In this document: positions 8,324 to 17,839 of the stretch, in pieces
How positions within the stretch are numbered: position 1 is the first letter of the stretch
How the letters are laid out: each line of letters begins with the position of its first letter
Source: Rhizomicrobium sp.
GTDB lineage: Bacteria > Pseudomonadota > Alphaproteobacteria > Micropepsales > Micropepsaceae
Assembly: GCA_037200385.1 (NCBI GenBank)
Contig: JBBCGL010000001.1
Span: forward strand, 2,681,418 to 2,745,417
DNA length: 64,000 nucleotides
Direction of reading: 5' to 3'
Program-made: the position numbers and the translations under genes
The notes under the pieces: model-generated
The model's input: only the letters and a program-made list of their open reading frames with translations
What the model was told of the DNA's origin: nothing
Databases searched by the model: none

Positions 8324-9976
8324 CTATCCGATCCCCAATTCCCGTCGCGCGAAGTCGCTCGCGCTCTTGTAGTCCGCCTTGCCGTTCGGCGCGCGCAGCG
8401 GCACGCCGGCGACGATCACGCGCTTGGGCGTCTTGTAGCCCGCGAGATGCTCGCGCACATGGGCGCGCAACGCCGCTTCGTCGAACGCCGCGCCGTCGGC
8501 GAGCTTCACCACGCCGGTGATCGCCTGGCCCCATTTGTCGTCGGGCACGCCCAGCACCAGCGCGTCCTCGATGGCCGGATGCTTCTTCAGCGTCTCCTCG
8601 ACTTCCTCGGGAAACACCTTCTCGCCCGCCGTGTTGATGCAGTTCGAACCGCGGCCCAGAAGGATGATCCGCCCGTCGCTCTCCACGACCGCGTAGTCGC
8701 CGGGGATCGAAAAGCGCTTGCCGTTGATCGTCTTGAACAGCCGGCCCGTCTTCTCCTCGTCCTTGTAATAGCCGACCGGCAGCACGCCGCCGACCGCCAG
8801 GCGGCCCGTCTTGCCGCTGCCCGGTTCGATCGGCTGGTCCTCGTCGTCGATCACGATGGCGCTCGGCCCGATGGTGAAGGCGGCGGTCGGCGTGTCCGCG
8901 CCGCGCTGTGTCACCGACACGCCCATGCCGAGCGCCTCGGTCGAGGAGAACGCGTCGGTCAGCGCGGCGCCGGGCGGCAGGTGCTCGAGCAGGCCATGCT
9001 TGACCTCCTGGCTCCACATCGCGCCCGAGGAGCCGATGGCGATGACGGAGGAAACATCGTATTTGCCCGGATTCTCGTCCAGCGCGCGCAGCAGCGGCTT
9101 GCCGAAGGGATCGCCGACGATCGCCATGTTGGTGACGCGATTCCGCTCCACCGCGGTCCAGATCGCATCCGGATCGAGCGAGGCGTTGTCGACCGTCACG
9201 ACGCAGCCGCCGGTGAGGAGGGTGGACATCGTGCCGAAGAAGCCGGTGCCGTGCATCTGCGGACAGGCCGGCAGGTAGCGGATATTGCCGTCGCCGGCCG
9301 CGATCACGAAATCGACGATCTCCTGCACCGTCGCCGGGAGCTTGCCGGTGGCGACGAAGATGCGCGCCAGCAGCGTGGTGGAGAGGTCGCCTTGGGCATA
9401 CATCACGCCCTTTGGCATGCCCGTCGTGCCGCCGGTGTAGACCATGACCTGGTCGTGCTGCGAGCGCTCGATGCCGAGCCTGGCGCCATTGCCGGTCGTA
9501 GCAAGCTTCTCATAGGGCGTGGCGAAGGCGGCGACGTCGGACACGCCGACCTCCACGAACACCTTGACCTTGTCGAGCTGGTTGTGGATCTGCGCCACGG
9601 CGTCGCGGAATTCGCGGGCGTAGACGACCACCGTCGCGTCGGAATTGTCGACGATGTAGCGCACCTCTTCGGGCTTGTAGCGGTAGTTGACGTTGACATG
9701 CGTCAGCCGGCCGAGGAAGCACGCACCCGTCATCTCGCCATATTCGATGCCGTTGCGCATGTAGAACGCGACCTTGTCGCCCGGCTTGACGCCTTTGGCG
9801 TGCAGGTTGCGCGCGATGTTGTTCATCCGTCTGGTCGCTTCGCCCCAGGCTATGACGCGCTCGCCATGCACGAAGGCCGGCGCCGCGGGCGACACCGTGT
9901 CCGACACCGCGTCCACGATGTCGCCGAAATTAAATCCGGTCTGGGTGGCCGGACGCTCTTCTGTCAGTTCGCGCAT
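8324..9976 (-). CDS. Acyl-CoA synthetase (AMP-forming)
   Basis: A 550-residue member of the ANL superfamily activating a carboxylic acid as its CoA thioester through an acyl-adenylate. The AMP-binding motif MVYTGGTTGMPKG lies near residue 190; GRGSNCINTAGEKVFPEEVE and the final GKADYKS lysine region form the C-terminal lid. It resembles the FadD3/FadD19-type synthetases rather than acetyl-CoA synthetase. The ATG at 9976 is preferred: GGAG lies about 12 nt upstream, while a TTG at 10024 would add 16 unconserved residues. It follows the deacylase-family gene by about 57 bp and is probably cotranscribed with it. Substrate unknown. Confidence 0.85.
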   Translation of the reverse strand: MRELTEERPATQTGFNFGDIVDAVSDTVSPAAPAFVHGERVIAWGEATRRMNNIARNLHAKGVKPGDKVAFYMRNGIEYGEMTGACFLGRLTHVNVNYRYKPEEVRYIVDNSDATVVVYAREFRDAVAQIHNQLDKVKVFVEVGVSDVAAFATPYEKLATTGNGARLGIERSQHDQVMVYTGGTTGMPKGVMYAQGDLSTTLLARIFVATGKLPATVQEIVDFVIAAGDGNIRYLPACPQMHGTGFFGTMSTLLTGGCVVTVDNASLDPDAIWTAVERNRVTNMAIVGDPFGKPLLRALDENPGKYDVSSVIAIGSSGAMWSQEVKHGLLEHLPPGAALTDAFSSTEALGMGVSVTQRGADTPTAAFTIGPSAIVIDDEDQPIEPGSGKTGRLAVGGVLPVGYYKDEEKTGRLFKTINGKRFSIPGDYAVVESDGRIILLGRGSNCINTAGEKVFPEEVEETLKKHPAIEDALVLGVPDDKWGQAITGVVKLADGAAFDEAALRAHVREHLAGYKTPKRVIVAGVPLRAPNGKADYKSASDFARRELGIG

Positions 9977-10033
9977 ATGCCTCACATTCTCCGCTGTCGG
10001 GCGCTCGCCATCGTCCCTCGACAAGCGCGGCCG

Positions 10034-11767
10034 TCAACCCGCCGGCGCGGCCTGCGGACCGCGTACCAGCTTGCCGGGCAAGGCGCCGGTATGTTTGCCG
10101 CCGCGATAGATCACCTGGCCCGAGACGATGGTCGCGTCATAGCCGCTCGCGCCCTGCAACAGGCGCTTGCCGCCCGCGGGCAGATCGTAAGCCATCGCCG
10201 GCGCATGCACCGCCAATGCCTCCATGTCGATCACGTTGAGATCGGCCTTCATGCCCGGCGCGATCAGGCCGCGGTCCAGCAGGCCGACGGCGCGCGCCGT
10301 ATCCGAGGTCTGGCGCTTGACCAGGTAGCCGAGGTCGAACATCCCCTTGCCGCGGTCGCGGCCCCAATGGGTCAGCAGATAGGTGGCGAAGCTCGCGTCG
10401 GAGATGATTCCGACATGCGCCCCGCCGTCGCCCAGCCCCATCACGCAGTCCTTGTGCGCGATCATCTCGCCGCAATGGTCGAGATTGAAGTTCGCGTAGT
10501 TCGCGAAGGGCGCGAACAGGAAGGCGCGGCCCTCATCCTCCAGCAGCATGTCGTAGGCGATCTCGGCGGCGTTGCGGTTCGAGCGCTCGGCCGTCGCGGC
10601 GATGGAGGTCTCCTGCGGCGGCTCGTAATTCGGCGGGTCGCCCAGCGGGAACATGCGCTCGAACGCCAGGATGCCGCGCGCCAGCGGATGCGCCTTATCG
10701 CGTTCGGCGCTCTCGGCCAGGATCGCGGCGCGAAAGGCGGGATCGCGCATCGCCGCGACTTTTTCCGCCAGCGGCCTGTCCTTGATCGCCTGGAAGGTCT
10801 TGTGGGTGATGAACGGGTTGACCGTGCCCTGCAGGCCCAGCAGCACGCCGATCGGCCGCGGCGCCACTTGCGCCTTGATCGGCAGGCCGGCACCCGACGA
10901 CTGCTCGATCAGCGCGAGGATATGGCGCCAGCCTTCGGAATGGGAATGGCCCTGCGCCAGCGACAGGGTGAGCGGCCGGCCCGAGGCCTCGACGATGCGG
11001 CGGATCATGCCGAACTCGGTCGGAAGGTCGGGTTGGTTGAAGTCTGAGATCATCTCGATCACGCCGCTGCCGGCGTCCTTCAGCCCCAGCGCGATGCCGG
11101 TGAGCTCGGCCTCTGTCGCACGCAGCGATGGCGTCGGATCGCCCTTCACCGTCTTGTGGTTGAGCGTGCGCGAGGTGGAGAAGCCGAGCGCGCCGGCACG
11201 CATCGCTTCCGCCGCCAGCCGCCGCATCTGTGCGATGTCGTCCTCCGTCGCGGCGTCGAGATTGGCGCCGCGCGCGCCCATCACATAGACGCGCAGCGCG
11301 CCATGCGGCAGCTGTGCGGCGACGTCGATGTCGTGCGGTGTGCTTTCGACCGCGTCGAGATATTCGCCGAAGCTTTCCCAGTTCCATTTGAGACCTTCGT
11401 GCAACGCGACGCCGGGGATGTCCTCGACGCCTTCCATCAGCTCGATCAGCCGGTTGTGGTCGGCCTTGCGCACCGGGGCGAAGCCGACGCCGCAATTGCC
11501 CATCACCACCGTGGTCACGCCGTGCCAGCTCGACGGATTGAGCTGCGTGTCCCAGGTCGCCTGACCGTCGTAATGGGTGTGGATGTCGACAAAGCCCGGC
11601 GTGACCAGCTTGCCGGCGGCATCGATCTCTTCCGCGCCCGCACCCAGATTTGCGCCGACGGCGGCGATCCGGCCGTCCGTCACCGCCACATCGGCGCGAA
11701 CCGGCGCGCCCCCTTTGCCGTCGGCGACGAGACCATTGCGGATGACGAGATCGTACTCTGCACGCAT
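10034..11767 (-). CDS. N-acyl-D-amino-acid deacylase family amidohydrolase
   Basis: A 577-residue amidohydrolase-3 family enzyme (D-aminoacylase/dihydroorotase-like). Near residue 60 it has [14 protein letters not shown], the HxH metal site; further hallmarks are [19 protein letters not shown], and [17 protein letters not shown] near the C-terminal metal Asp. The family hydrolyses N-acyl-D-amino acids or related amides in the cytoplasm, and no signal peptide is seen. The ATG at 11767 faces the histidine kinase across a roughly 220-bp divergent spacer. The acyl-CoA synthetase directly downstream could activate the released acid; that link is inference. Confidence 0.83.
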   Translation of the reverse strand: MRAEYDLVIRNGLVADGKGGAPVRADVAVTDGRIAAVGANLGAGAEEIDAAGKLVTPGFVDIHTHYDGQATWDTQLNPSSWHGVTTVVMGNCGVGFAPVRKADHNRLIELMEGVEDIPGVALHEGLKWNWESFGEYLDAVESTPHDIDVAAQLPHGALRVYVMGARGANLDAATEDDIAQMRRLAAEAMRAGALGFSTSRTLNHKTVKGDPTPSLRATEAELTGIALGLKDAGSGVIEMISDFNQPDLPTEFGMIRRIVEASGRPLTLSLAQGHSHSEGWRHILALIEQSSGAGLPIKAQVAPRPIGVLLGLQGTVNPFITHKTFQAIKDRPLAEKVAAMRDPAFRAAILAESAERDKAHPLARGILAFERMFPLGDPPNYEPPQETSIAATAERSNRNAAEIAYDMLLEDEGRAFLFAPFANYANFNLDHCGEMIAHKDCVMGLGDGGAHVGIISDASFATYLLTHWGRDRGKGMFDLGYLVKRQTSDTARAVGLLDRGLIAPGMKADLNVIDMEALAVHAPAMAYDLPAGGKRLLQGASGYDATIVSGQVIYRGGKHTGALPGKLVRGPQAAPAG

Positions 11768-11985
11768 GGCGTTCCCCGATGGCGTCTTGTTGTGTTTTGC
11801 GAACGGTTGGTCCGTACTGACACAAAGTCAAGTTGGGAACCGCGCGGAACCCGCATACGTGTATTTCCAAGCCTTGCTTAATGGCCGGCGGTATACGCTA
11901 TCATTCCAGAGTTGGGTGCCGGCACTGGGCGGCGCCACGGTCCGGGGCACAGCGCCAGTTCCGAAAACATGTTGGGCCGGGGTTT

Positions 11986-13362
11986 TTGCGCGTGCGAAGG
12001 GTATTTGGCCGAGCCTGGACGGGGCTGCGCGATCGCTTTTCGGCGACCGTGCTCGGCACGACGTCGGCGCACATGCCTGGCCTCGACGGTGGGCTGTCGC
12101 GCGCCGCGCGCCTGCTTGTCGTTACGGCAGCCTTGGCGCTCGGTGTGCTCGCGGGCTTGCTGGCGGGAACGCCTTGGGGCGCCGTGTTCTTCTTTCCCGC
12201 GCTGATGATTGCCGGCGTCTTCGGCGGCGTCGAATTGGCGTTGCCCGCTCTCGCCATCGCCCTGCTGGTTGCGATCTATCGATTCGCCGGCGTCGATCTG
12301 TGGATCTTCATAGCCGCAACGGTATTGCAGACCGTGCTGGCGCTCGTCCTGCGCGTGCTGTTCCGCGAGAGCCGGCGCTGGGGCGTGCGCTATCGCCGCC
12401 TGCTCTCCGTGATGACGTCGGCGGTAACGGTGTCGGACGGCCAGGGCCGCATCGAGCGGCCGCATCCCGATCTGGCGCGCCTGATCGGGATGGAATGGCC
12501 GGACTATGCCGGTCCGCGCTGGCTTTCCGCCATCCATCCCGACGACCAGGAGAAGCTGCTGCCGGCGGGACCGGCCAAGGACGTCCAGGTGCAGCGGGCC
12601 GAGCTCCGCCTGAAGGATCCCAAGACCGGAGATTGGCGCTGGCATCTGATGCGCGCCGTGCCGCTGCTCGATGCACGCGGCGAAGTCGAGGAGTGGGTCT
12701 CGATCCTCACGGATATCCACGAGCGCAAGCTCGCCGCCGAACAGCAGGACATGATGGTCGGCGAGGCGCGGCATCGCCTCAAGAATCTCATGACCATCAT
12801 CGAGTCGCTGGTGAAGAGCTCGCGCCCGCGCGAAGCCGATCCCGCGGTCGACGCGTTCCAGAAGAAGCTGCTTGGCCGGCTGCATGCACTGACCGCCGCC
12901 GGCGACCTCGCGCTCGCCAGCAATTATACGACGATGGAGACCGGCGAGGTCGTCGCCGCGACGCTGGCGCCGTTCCTCGAGACCGAGCAGTCGCGGCTCG
13001 CCTTCGGCGGCCCCAAACTCGTCCTCAGCCAGGCGACCGGCGGCAGCCTGGCGCTCGGGATCCACGAGCTTACCACCAATGCGATCAAGCACGGTGCGCT
13101 GTCCGTGCCGGACGGCCGCGTCTCCTTCACCTGGGACGTGGTGCCGGCCGGCGACGCGCGGCGGGTCGAGATGATCTGGCGCGAGAGTGGCGGACCGCTC
13201 CCGATCGAGCCTGCCAAGGCGGGCTATGGCGCCAGGGTCATCTCCTTCATCGCCTCGCGCGAACAGAATGGGCAGGTGACCATGGAATATCCCCCGGAGG
13301 GCTATATCTGCCGCATCGCCTTCACCGCGCCGCCGCGCAACGAGGCGTTGGAGACGGACTAG
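11986..13362 (+). CDS. HWE-family sensor histidine kinase with membrane and PAS domains
   Basis: A membrane sensor kinase of about 458 residues. Four hydrophobic segments near the N-terminus (from LLVVTAALALGVLAGLLAG onwards) resemble a DUF4118-type sensor. A PAS domain with PAC-like end (WRWHLMRAVPLLDARGEVEE) follows. The kinase core has the phosphoacceptor EARHRLKNLMTIIESL, the N-box HELTTNAIKHGALS, and WRESGGP, which supplies the Trp and Glu that name the HWE family. The start is uncertain: the frame is open from 11833, and TTG 11986 or GTG 11992 precede the first conserved region. No response regulator is nearby, so it is an orphan. Confidence 0.82.
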   Translation: MRVRRVFGRAWTGLRDRFSATVLGTTSAHMPGLDGGLSRAARLLVVTAALALGVLAGLLAGTPWGAVFFFPALMIAGVFGGVELALPALAIALLVAIYRFAGVDLWIFIAATVLQTVLALVLRVLFRESRRWGVRYRRLLSVMTSAVTVSDGQGRIERPHPDLARLIGMEWPDYAGPRWLSAIHPDDQEKLLPAGPAKDVQVQRAELRLKDPKTGDWRWHLMRAVPLLDARGEVEEWVSILTDIHERKLAAEQQDMMVGEARHRLKNLMTIIESLVKSSRPREADPAVDAFQKKLLGRLHALTAAGDLALASNYTTMETGEVVAATLAPFLETEQSRLAFGGPKLVLSQATGGSLALGIHELTTNAIKHGALSVPDGRVSFTWDVVPAGDARRVEMIWRESGGPLPIEPAKAGYGARVISFIASREQNGQVTMEYPPEGYICRIAFTAPPRNEALETD

Positions 13363-13387
13363 CCGTCCGGCGAGCGCAAGAGGCCGA

Positions 13388-14170
13388 TCAGTCCAGCCGG
13401 CCGATCGCCTGGATCACCTGGTCGGACTTTTCCAGCGTCACCATGTGCCCGGCCTCGGGGATCGACACCAGCTCCGAGCCAGCGATCCCTTTCTTGAAGC
13501 CATGCGCATAGACCGGTGGGATCAGCTTGTCGCTGTCGCCCCACACCAGGATCGTCTTCGCCCTGATGCGGTAGAGCCGCTGGCCGAGGCCGCGCTCGGG
13601 GATCGGGAACAGGATCTTGCCCGCCATGCCGAGCTGGCGCGCATTGGTCACGAGATAGGTCTGGAGGAATTTCGGATCGCTGAGCGTGAGCCCCGCGGTC
13701 AAGAGCTTGGTGCCGGCCTCCACGTCGTGGAACAGCAGCCTGGGCATCTCGAACGGCATGGTCGCGAAGAGGTCGGGGATCGGATGGTCGTCGCGCCATA
13801 GGCCCGCCGGGCAGATCAGGCCCAGCCGGGTGACGTCGTGCGGCGCGATGGCGGCCATCTCGGCCGCGATCATCCCGCCCATCGAATGGCCGACCAGAAT
13901 CGGGTTCTTGAGACGCAGTGCCTCGATCACGTCCCAGCTGTGGAGCGTGACGTCGAGCATGTCGCGGATCTCGCCACATTCCTCGCTGTCGCCATAGCCG
14001 GGCAGCAGCGGCGCGTAGACGTGGTATTTCTCGGCAAGCTTGTTGAGGAAGATGTCGGAGACGAGCGCGCCGCCGGCGCCGTGCAGGAATACCAGCGTCT
14101 GGCCGCTGCCGCCCTCGAGGTAGCGCACCGGCACATGCGGGGTGGCGACGGTCTTGAGTTCGAGGGCCAT
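13388..14170 (-). CDS. Alpha/beta hydrolase
   Basis: A 260-residue alpha/beta-hydrolase-fold enzyme. It shows the oxyanion segment FLHGAGG, the nucleophile elbow GHSMGGM (Ser96), an acid in VWGDSDKLIP (about 210) and the catalytic His in EAGHMV (about 239). The ATG at 14170 overlaps the stop of the upstream flavin-dependent oxidoreductase (ATGA), so the two are coupled and may act in one degradation pathway, for example hydrolysing an oxidised intermediate. That function is inferred from position only. Confidence 0.82.
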   Translation of the reverse strand: MALELKTVATPHVPVRYLEGGSGQTLVFLHGAGGALVSDIFLNKLAEKYHVYAPLLPGYGDSEECGEIRDMLDVTLHSWDVIEALRLKNPILVGHSMGGMIAAEMAAIAPHDVTRLGLICPAGLWRDDHPIPDLFATMPFEMPRLLFHDVEAGTKLLTAGLTLSDPKFLQTYLVTNARQLGMAGKILFPIPERGLGQRLYRIRAKTILVWGDSDKLIPPVYAHGFKKGIAGSELVSIPEAGHMVTLEKSDQVIQAIGRLD

Positions 14171-15435
14171 CAGCGTGCCGCTCCGACGGTTTCCATCGCC
14201 TTCTTCTCGGTCGGCAGGCTGCCGGGCTTCACCTGGCTGATCGGATGGCACCAGAAGCGATCGTCGTCCGCGTAGTCCGGGAAGACGTTGCGCAGCTTGG
14301 GCATCACCTTCTCGGCGAACAGCTTGGTGGAGTACATGCACTTCTCGCGCGGCATGTTGCCGACATGCATGAGGCAGAACAGGTTGCCGACATGCAGCGT
14401 CCTGGCGAGCTCTTCCAGCCGCTGGCGCACCGTCTCGGGCGAGCCCGCGATGACATGGCCCTGCTCGGTCAGGTCCTTCCAGGTCAGCTTGGAATAGCCG
14501 CCGACCGGCGGTGCGTATTGCGACAGCGCGCCGGTCTGGATGGTCTTGATCGTGCGATAGCCCGGCGCATCCGCGAAGCCCGGATAGACGTGCAGGCAGC
14601 GGTTGTAGAAGTAGTCGACATGCTCCTTGTAGAGCTTCTCGGCCTCGGCATCGGTGTCGGCGACGCAGATGGTCTGCGCGAAGCCGGCGCGGTAGGGCGA
14701 GGTGTCGGGCGCATTGCGCTCCGCGACACGCTTCCAGTAGCCGTCCATCAGCGCCTTGGCGCGGATGTAGCCCGAGAACGACAGGTAGGAATAGGAATAG
14801 GTGTTGTCGATGCAGAAATCATAGGTCTCGACGCTGCCGCCGCCGGGGATGTGGATCGGCGGATGCGGCTGCTGGATCGGGCGCGGCCAGATGTTCACAT
14901 GGCGCAGCTTGTTGTAGCGGCCGTTAAAGGCGAAGGGATCGCGCGTCGTCCAGGCCTTGATGATGAGGTCGTGCGCCTCCTGGTATTTCTCGCGGGTGAG
15001 CGCCGGGATCTGGCCGTAGCAGAAATTGGTGTCCATCGAGGTGCCGACCGGGAAGCCCGCGATCAGGCGGCCGCCCGAGATGCAGTCGAGCATCGCGAAC
15101 TCCTCGGCGACGCGCACCGGCGGATTGTAGAGCGCGATGGAATTGCCCAGCACGACCAGGCCGACATCCTTGGTGCGCCGCGACAGCGCGGCGGCGATGA
15201 TGTTGGGGCTCGGCATGATGCCGTAGCCGTTCTGGTGATGCTCGTTGACGCCGATGGCGTCGAAGCCGCACTCGGCGGCGTATTCGAGCAGGTCGAGATA
15301 GGTGTTGTAGACCTCATGGCTCTTCACCGGATCGAACAGGCGCTGGTCGATATCGACCCAAACCGAGCGGTTCTTCTCCCGGAAATCGTCCGGCAGATAG
15401 GGCCAGGGCATCAGGTTGAACCAGGTGAATTTCAT
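14170..15435 (-). CDS. LLM-class flavin-dependent oxidoreductase
   Basis: A 421-residue luciferase-like monooxygenase (bacterial LLM, F420/FMN-dependent fold). Characteristic features are the N-terminal MKFTWFNLMPWPYLPDD, GFDAIGVNEHHQNGYG in the first barrel strands, LVVLGNSIALYNPPVRVAEEFAMLD split across the barrel core, and SGGRLIAGFPVGT. It lies between the fucosidase (100 bp upstream) and the coupled alpha/beta hydrolase. Related pairs act on cyclic ketones, sulfonates or aromatic compounds; the substrate here cannot be named. Confidence 0.85.
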   Translation of the reverse strand: MKFTWFNLMPWPYLPDDFREKNRSVWVDIDQRLFDPVKSHEVYNTYLDLLEYAAECGFDAIGVNEHHQNGYGIMPSPNIIAAALSRRTKDVGLVVLGNSIALYNPPVRVAEEFAMLDCISGGRLIAGFPVGTSMDTNFCYGQIPALTREKYQEAHDLIIKAWTTRDPFAFNGRYNKLRHVNIWPRPIQQPHPPIHIPGGGSVETYDFCIDNTYSYSYLSFSGYIRAKALMDGYWKRVAERNAPDTSPYRAGFAQTICVADTDAEAEKLYKEHVDYFYNRCLHVYPGFADAPGYRTIKTIQTGALSQYAPPVGGYSKLTWKDLTEQGHVIAGSPETVRQRLEELARTLHVGNLFCLMHVGNMPREKCMYSTKLFAEKVMPKLRNVFPDYADDDRFWCHPISQVKPGSLPTEKKAMETVGAAR

Positions 15436-15535
15436 GCGCGCCTCCCGGTGTTTTTTGATGTTTGTTGGGAGTGATCCTGACGAAATGTCAGGCCGATGGC
15501 AATTGGATGTGCAGTGCTGCAGCGCACTGCGCTCG

Positions 15536-16981
15536 TCATCTCATCAGCTTGAATGCATGCGCTGGCGCGTCCGCGAGCGGTGCCTGCAGTTTGAGCGACA
15601 CGCCGTCTGCGCCGCGCTGCACCGCAGCAGCAGCGCCACTCGCCACATGGACCGCGCTCGCCGCAGCCGGCAGATCGTCGCCCGCGATCACGATCTCCGA
15701 TCCGGCCGGCGTGCCCAGAAGATGCACGTACAACGCGCCATCCTTCTGCGTGAACCGCAGCGGTACGCCACAGGCGGTGACGCCCTCGAACCGCGTCCAG
15801 GGCCGCGTGCCGTAGATGCCTTCGCCGTTCGCCGCCAACCAGGCGCCGAAGCCCTTGAGCCGCGCGATCTGCTCGGCGGGAATCTGCGCATCGGCGCCCC
15901 GCGGGCCGACATTGAGCAGCAGATTGCCGTTCTTCGCCACCGCGTCGATGAAGCTGTGCACCAGCGACTCGACGCTCTCATAATCCGCCTCGGTGTCGTT
16001 GCGGTTGAAGCCGAAGGAATGGCTCATGCCGCGCGTCGCTTCCCACTTCTTCTCCTGGATCGTCTCGAAAGCGGCATATTCCGGCGTGCGGAAATCGCAA
16101 TGCGGCGGCAGCTGCGGGATGATGCCCTTGCTCGGTCCGGCCTGCATCCGCGGCTTGAGCATCGCGTCCATCGCCTTGCGCCCTTCGGGCGTCGCAAGTG
16201 CCGCGCGCTCCGGCGTCATCGGCAGCCAGCGGTCGTTGAGCACGCCATCGGGCACCGCGTTGTAATAGTCGGCGAACAGCTTCAGCTCGTCGTCGAGGCC
16301 TGTCGGCCACGAGATGTCGTTCCACAGCACGGCGGGCTTGTAACGGTCGATCAGCTCGCGCGTCTGGGCGTCGGCATAGGCCGGATAGTCGCCGCCCGGC
16401 GTCGAACCCATGAAATCGGCGAGGGTGCGCAACGGCTCGCGATTGAAGGTCCAGTCGATCCCGCCGGAGTAATACAGCCCGAACTTCAGCCCTTTCTTCC
16501 GGACCGCTTCCGCCAGCTCGCCGACGATGTCGCGCGGGCTGCCCCAGTCTTCCTGGTGCGGATTGGCGACCGACGACGGCCACAGGCAGAAGCCGTCATG
16601 ATGCTTGGTGACCAGCACGACATATTTCGCGCCGGCATCGGCGAAGGCGGCGGCCCAATCGTCGGGCTTCCACTGCTTCAGGCCTTCGAGGAAGGGTTCG
16701 CGGAAGTGCTCGTAAGGCGCGTTGCCATAGGTCGCGGCGTGATGCTTGGCGCTGTCGCTCTCCGGCACCTTGATCGCGTTCCAATACCACTCGCAATAAG
16801 GCGTCTGCGCCACCGCGATGTCGTAACTGTCCTTGAACGCATCGGAGATCGATCCCGATTTCGCGGCGAAGGCCGGGATCGAGAACAGGCCCCAATGGAT
16901 GAAGATACCGAACTTGGCGTCCTCGAACCATTGCGGCACGGGATGGGCGTTGAGGGAATCGAGCGTCGGTTCGTAAGCCAT
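15536..16981 (-). CDS. Alpha-L-fucosidase, glycoside hydrolase family 29
   Basis: A 481-residue GH29 enzyme removing terminal alpha-L-fucose. The family signature KFGIFIHWGLFS is at residues 23-34, and the nucleophile is Asp222 in AVLWNDISWP. VVLVTKHHDGFCLWPS (about 121-136) lines the active site, and LLLNVGPRGADA follows near residue 355; a beta-sandwich domain fills the last hundred residues. There is no signal peptide, so it should act in the cytoplasm on imported fucosides. Together with fucU and the lactonase-like gene at the window start, it suggests fucose use. It is the first gene of the fucosidase-LLM-hydrolase group. Confidence 0.92.
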   Translation of the reverse strand: MAYEPTLDSLNAHPVPQWFEDAKFGIFIHWGLFSIPAFAAKSGSISDAFKDSYDIAVAQTPYCEWYWNAIKVPESDSAKHHAATYGNAPYEHFREPFLEGLKQWKPDDWAAAFADAGAKYVVLVTKHHDGFCLWPSSVANPHQEDWGSPRDIVGELAEAVRKKGLKFGLYYSGGIDWTFNREPLRTLADFMGSTPGGDYPAYADAQTRELIDRYKPAVLWNDISWPTGLDDELKLFADYYNAVPDGVLNDRWLPMTPERAALATPEGRKAMDAMLKPRMQAGPSKGIIPQLPPHCDFRTPEYAAFETIQEKKWEATRGMSHSFGFNRNDTEADYESVESLVHSFIDAVAKNGNLLLNVGPRGADAQIPAEQIARLKGFGAWLAANGEGIYGTRPWTRFEGVTACGVPLRFTQKDGALYVHLLGTPAGSEIVIAGDDLPAAASAVHVASGAAAAVQRGADGVSLKLQAPLADAPAHAFKLMR

Positions 16982-17033
16982 GCGGCCACTGTAGCAGCCG
17001 GCACCGCGGGCTCAACGTGCCGCACCGGAAGCC

Positions 17034-17201
17034 CTATCGCACAGCCGCGCCTATCACTTGCACCAGCAGCAACCCACCCGCCATCACCAGCGGGAAGACG
17101 CCGAAGAAGGCGATGGTGGCGGCAAGCGCCATGTCGTCGCTGGCGCGGCGGGACGCGGCACGGGCGGCGGCCTTGCGGGCAATTCTCTGTTGGCGAAGCA
17201 T
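17034..17201 (-). CDS. Small single-helix membrane protein
   Basis: A 55-residue unknown protein. The N-terminal half is basic (MLRQQRIARKAAARAASRR); the C-terminal half is one hydrophobic helix (from about residue 25), giving an inside-positive orientation. The ATG at 17201 has a strong ribosome-binding site, AGGGAGA, about 8 nt upstream, which is the main reason to believe the gene. It sits between the fucosidase and the divergent copper genes. No function can be suggested. Confidence 0.6.
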   Translation of the reverse strand: MLRQQRIARKAAARAASRRASDDMALAATIAFFGVFPLVMAGGLLLVQVIGAAVR

Positions 17202-17468
17202 GTGAAATCTCCCTCGAAACGATGATCGAGGATGCACTGCGGCTTCGGAACCGGGCCTGAAGGCGCCGTTCATCGCCGGTTCACCTGCCGATGCGCGGCA
17301 CGGGCTTGACCGCAAGCCGCGGAAAGCCGCAAATCCGGCACAGAGGGACTTCATGCGCCTTGCCGTTCCACCGCTCGCTGGAGCGCTTCGTCCGGTGTCG
17401 ACAATCTCAACGACCGCAGATACGTCCTCTTCCATCCCCGCAACGCACTTTCCTGGTGGACCCGCACC

Positions 17469-17831
17469 ATGCCGAACAGAACGACGAAAGCTCTCGCCCT
17501 GGCCGCCGCGGCGGCCGCGATGCTCGCCATGCCATCGCTTGCACACACCTATCTGGTGGACGCGACGCCGGTGGCGGGCGCCAATCTCGCCGCCTCGCCG
17601 CCCGAGGTCGTCCTGAACTTCACCGGCGAACTCGAACCGGCTTTCAGCAATATCGTCGTGACGGACGAGAAGGACCACGTGGTCGACTCCGGCCCGTCGG
17701 TCGCGACGGGCAAGACGATGCGCGTGCCACTGAACCCGCTGAAGCCGGGGCGCTATACGGTTTCGTGGCGTGCCGTTTCGATCGACACCCATCTGTCGGA
17801 CGGCAAGTACAATTTCCTCGTGCTGCCCTAG
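17469..17831 (+). CDS. copC: CopC-domain periplasmic copper-binding protein
   Basis: A 120-residue CopC/YobA-type protein. A signal peptide ends at about MPSLAH, leaving the mature N-terminal His that serves as a copper ligand. The rest is a cupredoxin-like beta barrel with PPEVVLNFTGELE and the C-terminal copper-site strand SIDTHLSDGKYNFLV (Asp-x-His). It binds Cu(II) in the periplasm. The TAG stop overlaps the ribosome-binding site of the next gene, and copD follows, so the three form one copper-handling operon. Confidence 0.9.
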   Translation: MPNRTTKALALAAAAAAMLAMPSLAHTYLVDATPVAGANLAASPPEVVLNFTGELEPAFSNIVVTDEKDHVVDSGPSVATGKTMRVPLNPLKPGRYTVSWRAVSIDTHLSDGKYNFLVLP

Positions 17832-17839
17832 GAGCGATC

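Noticed and set aside
5952..9017. Very long open frame (about 1021 codons) on the minus strand opposite lutA-lutC and the acyl-CoA synthetase
   Set aside because: It is antisense to well-supported genes, is Arg/Ala/Gly-rich with no domain pattern, and reflects high G+C.
8297..11047. 916-codon plus-strand frame opposite the acyl-CoA synthetase and deacylase genes
   Set aside because: Shadow of two well-supported enzymes; no conserved motif.
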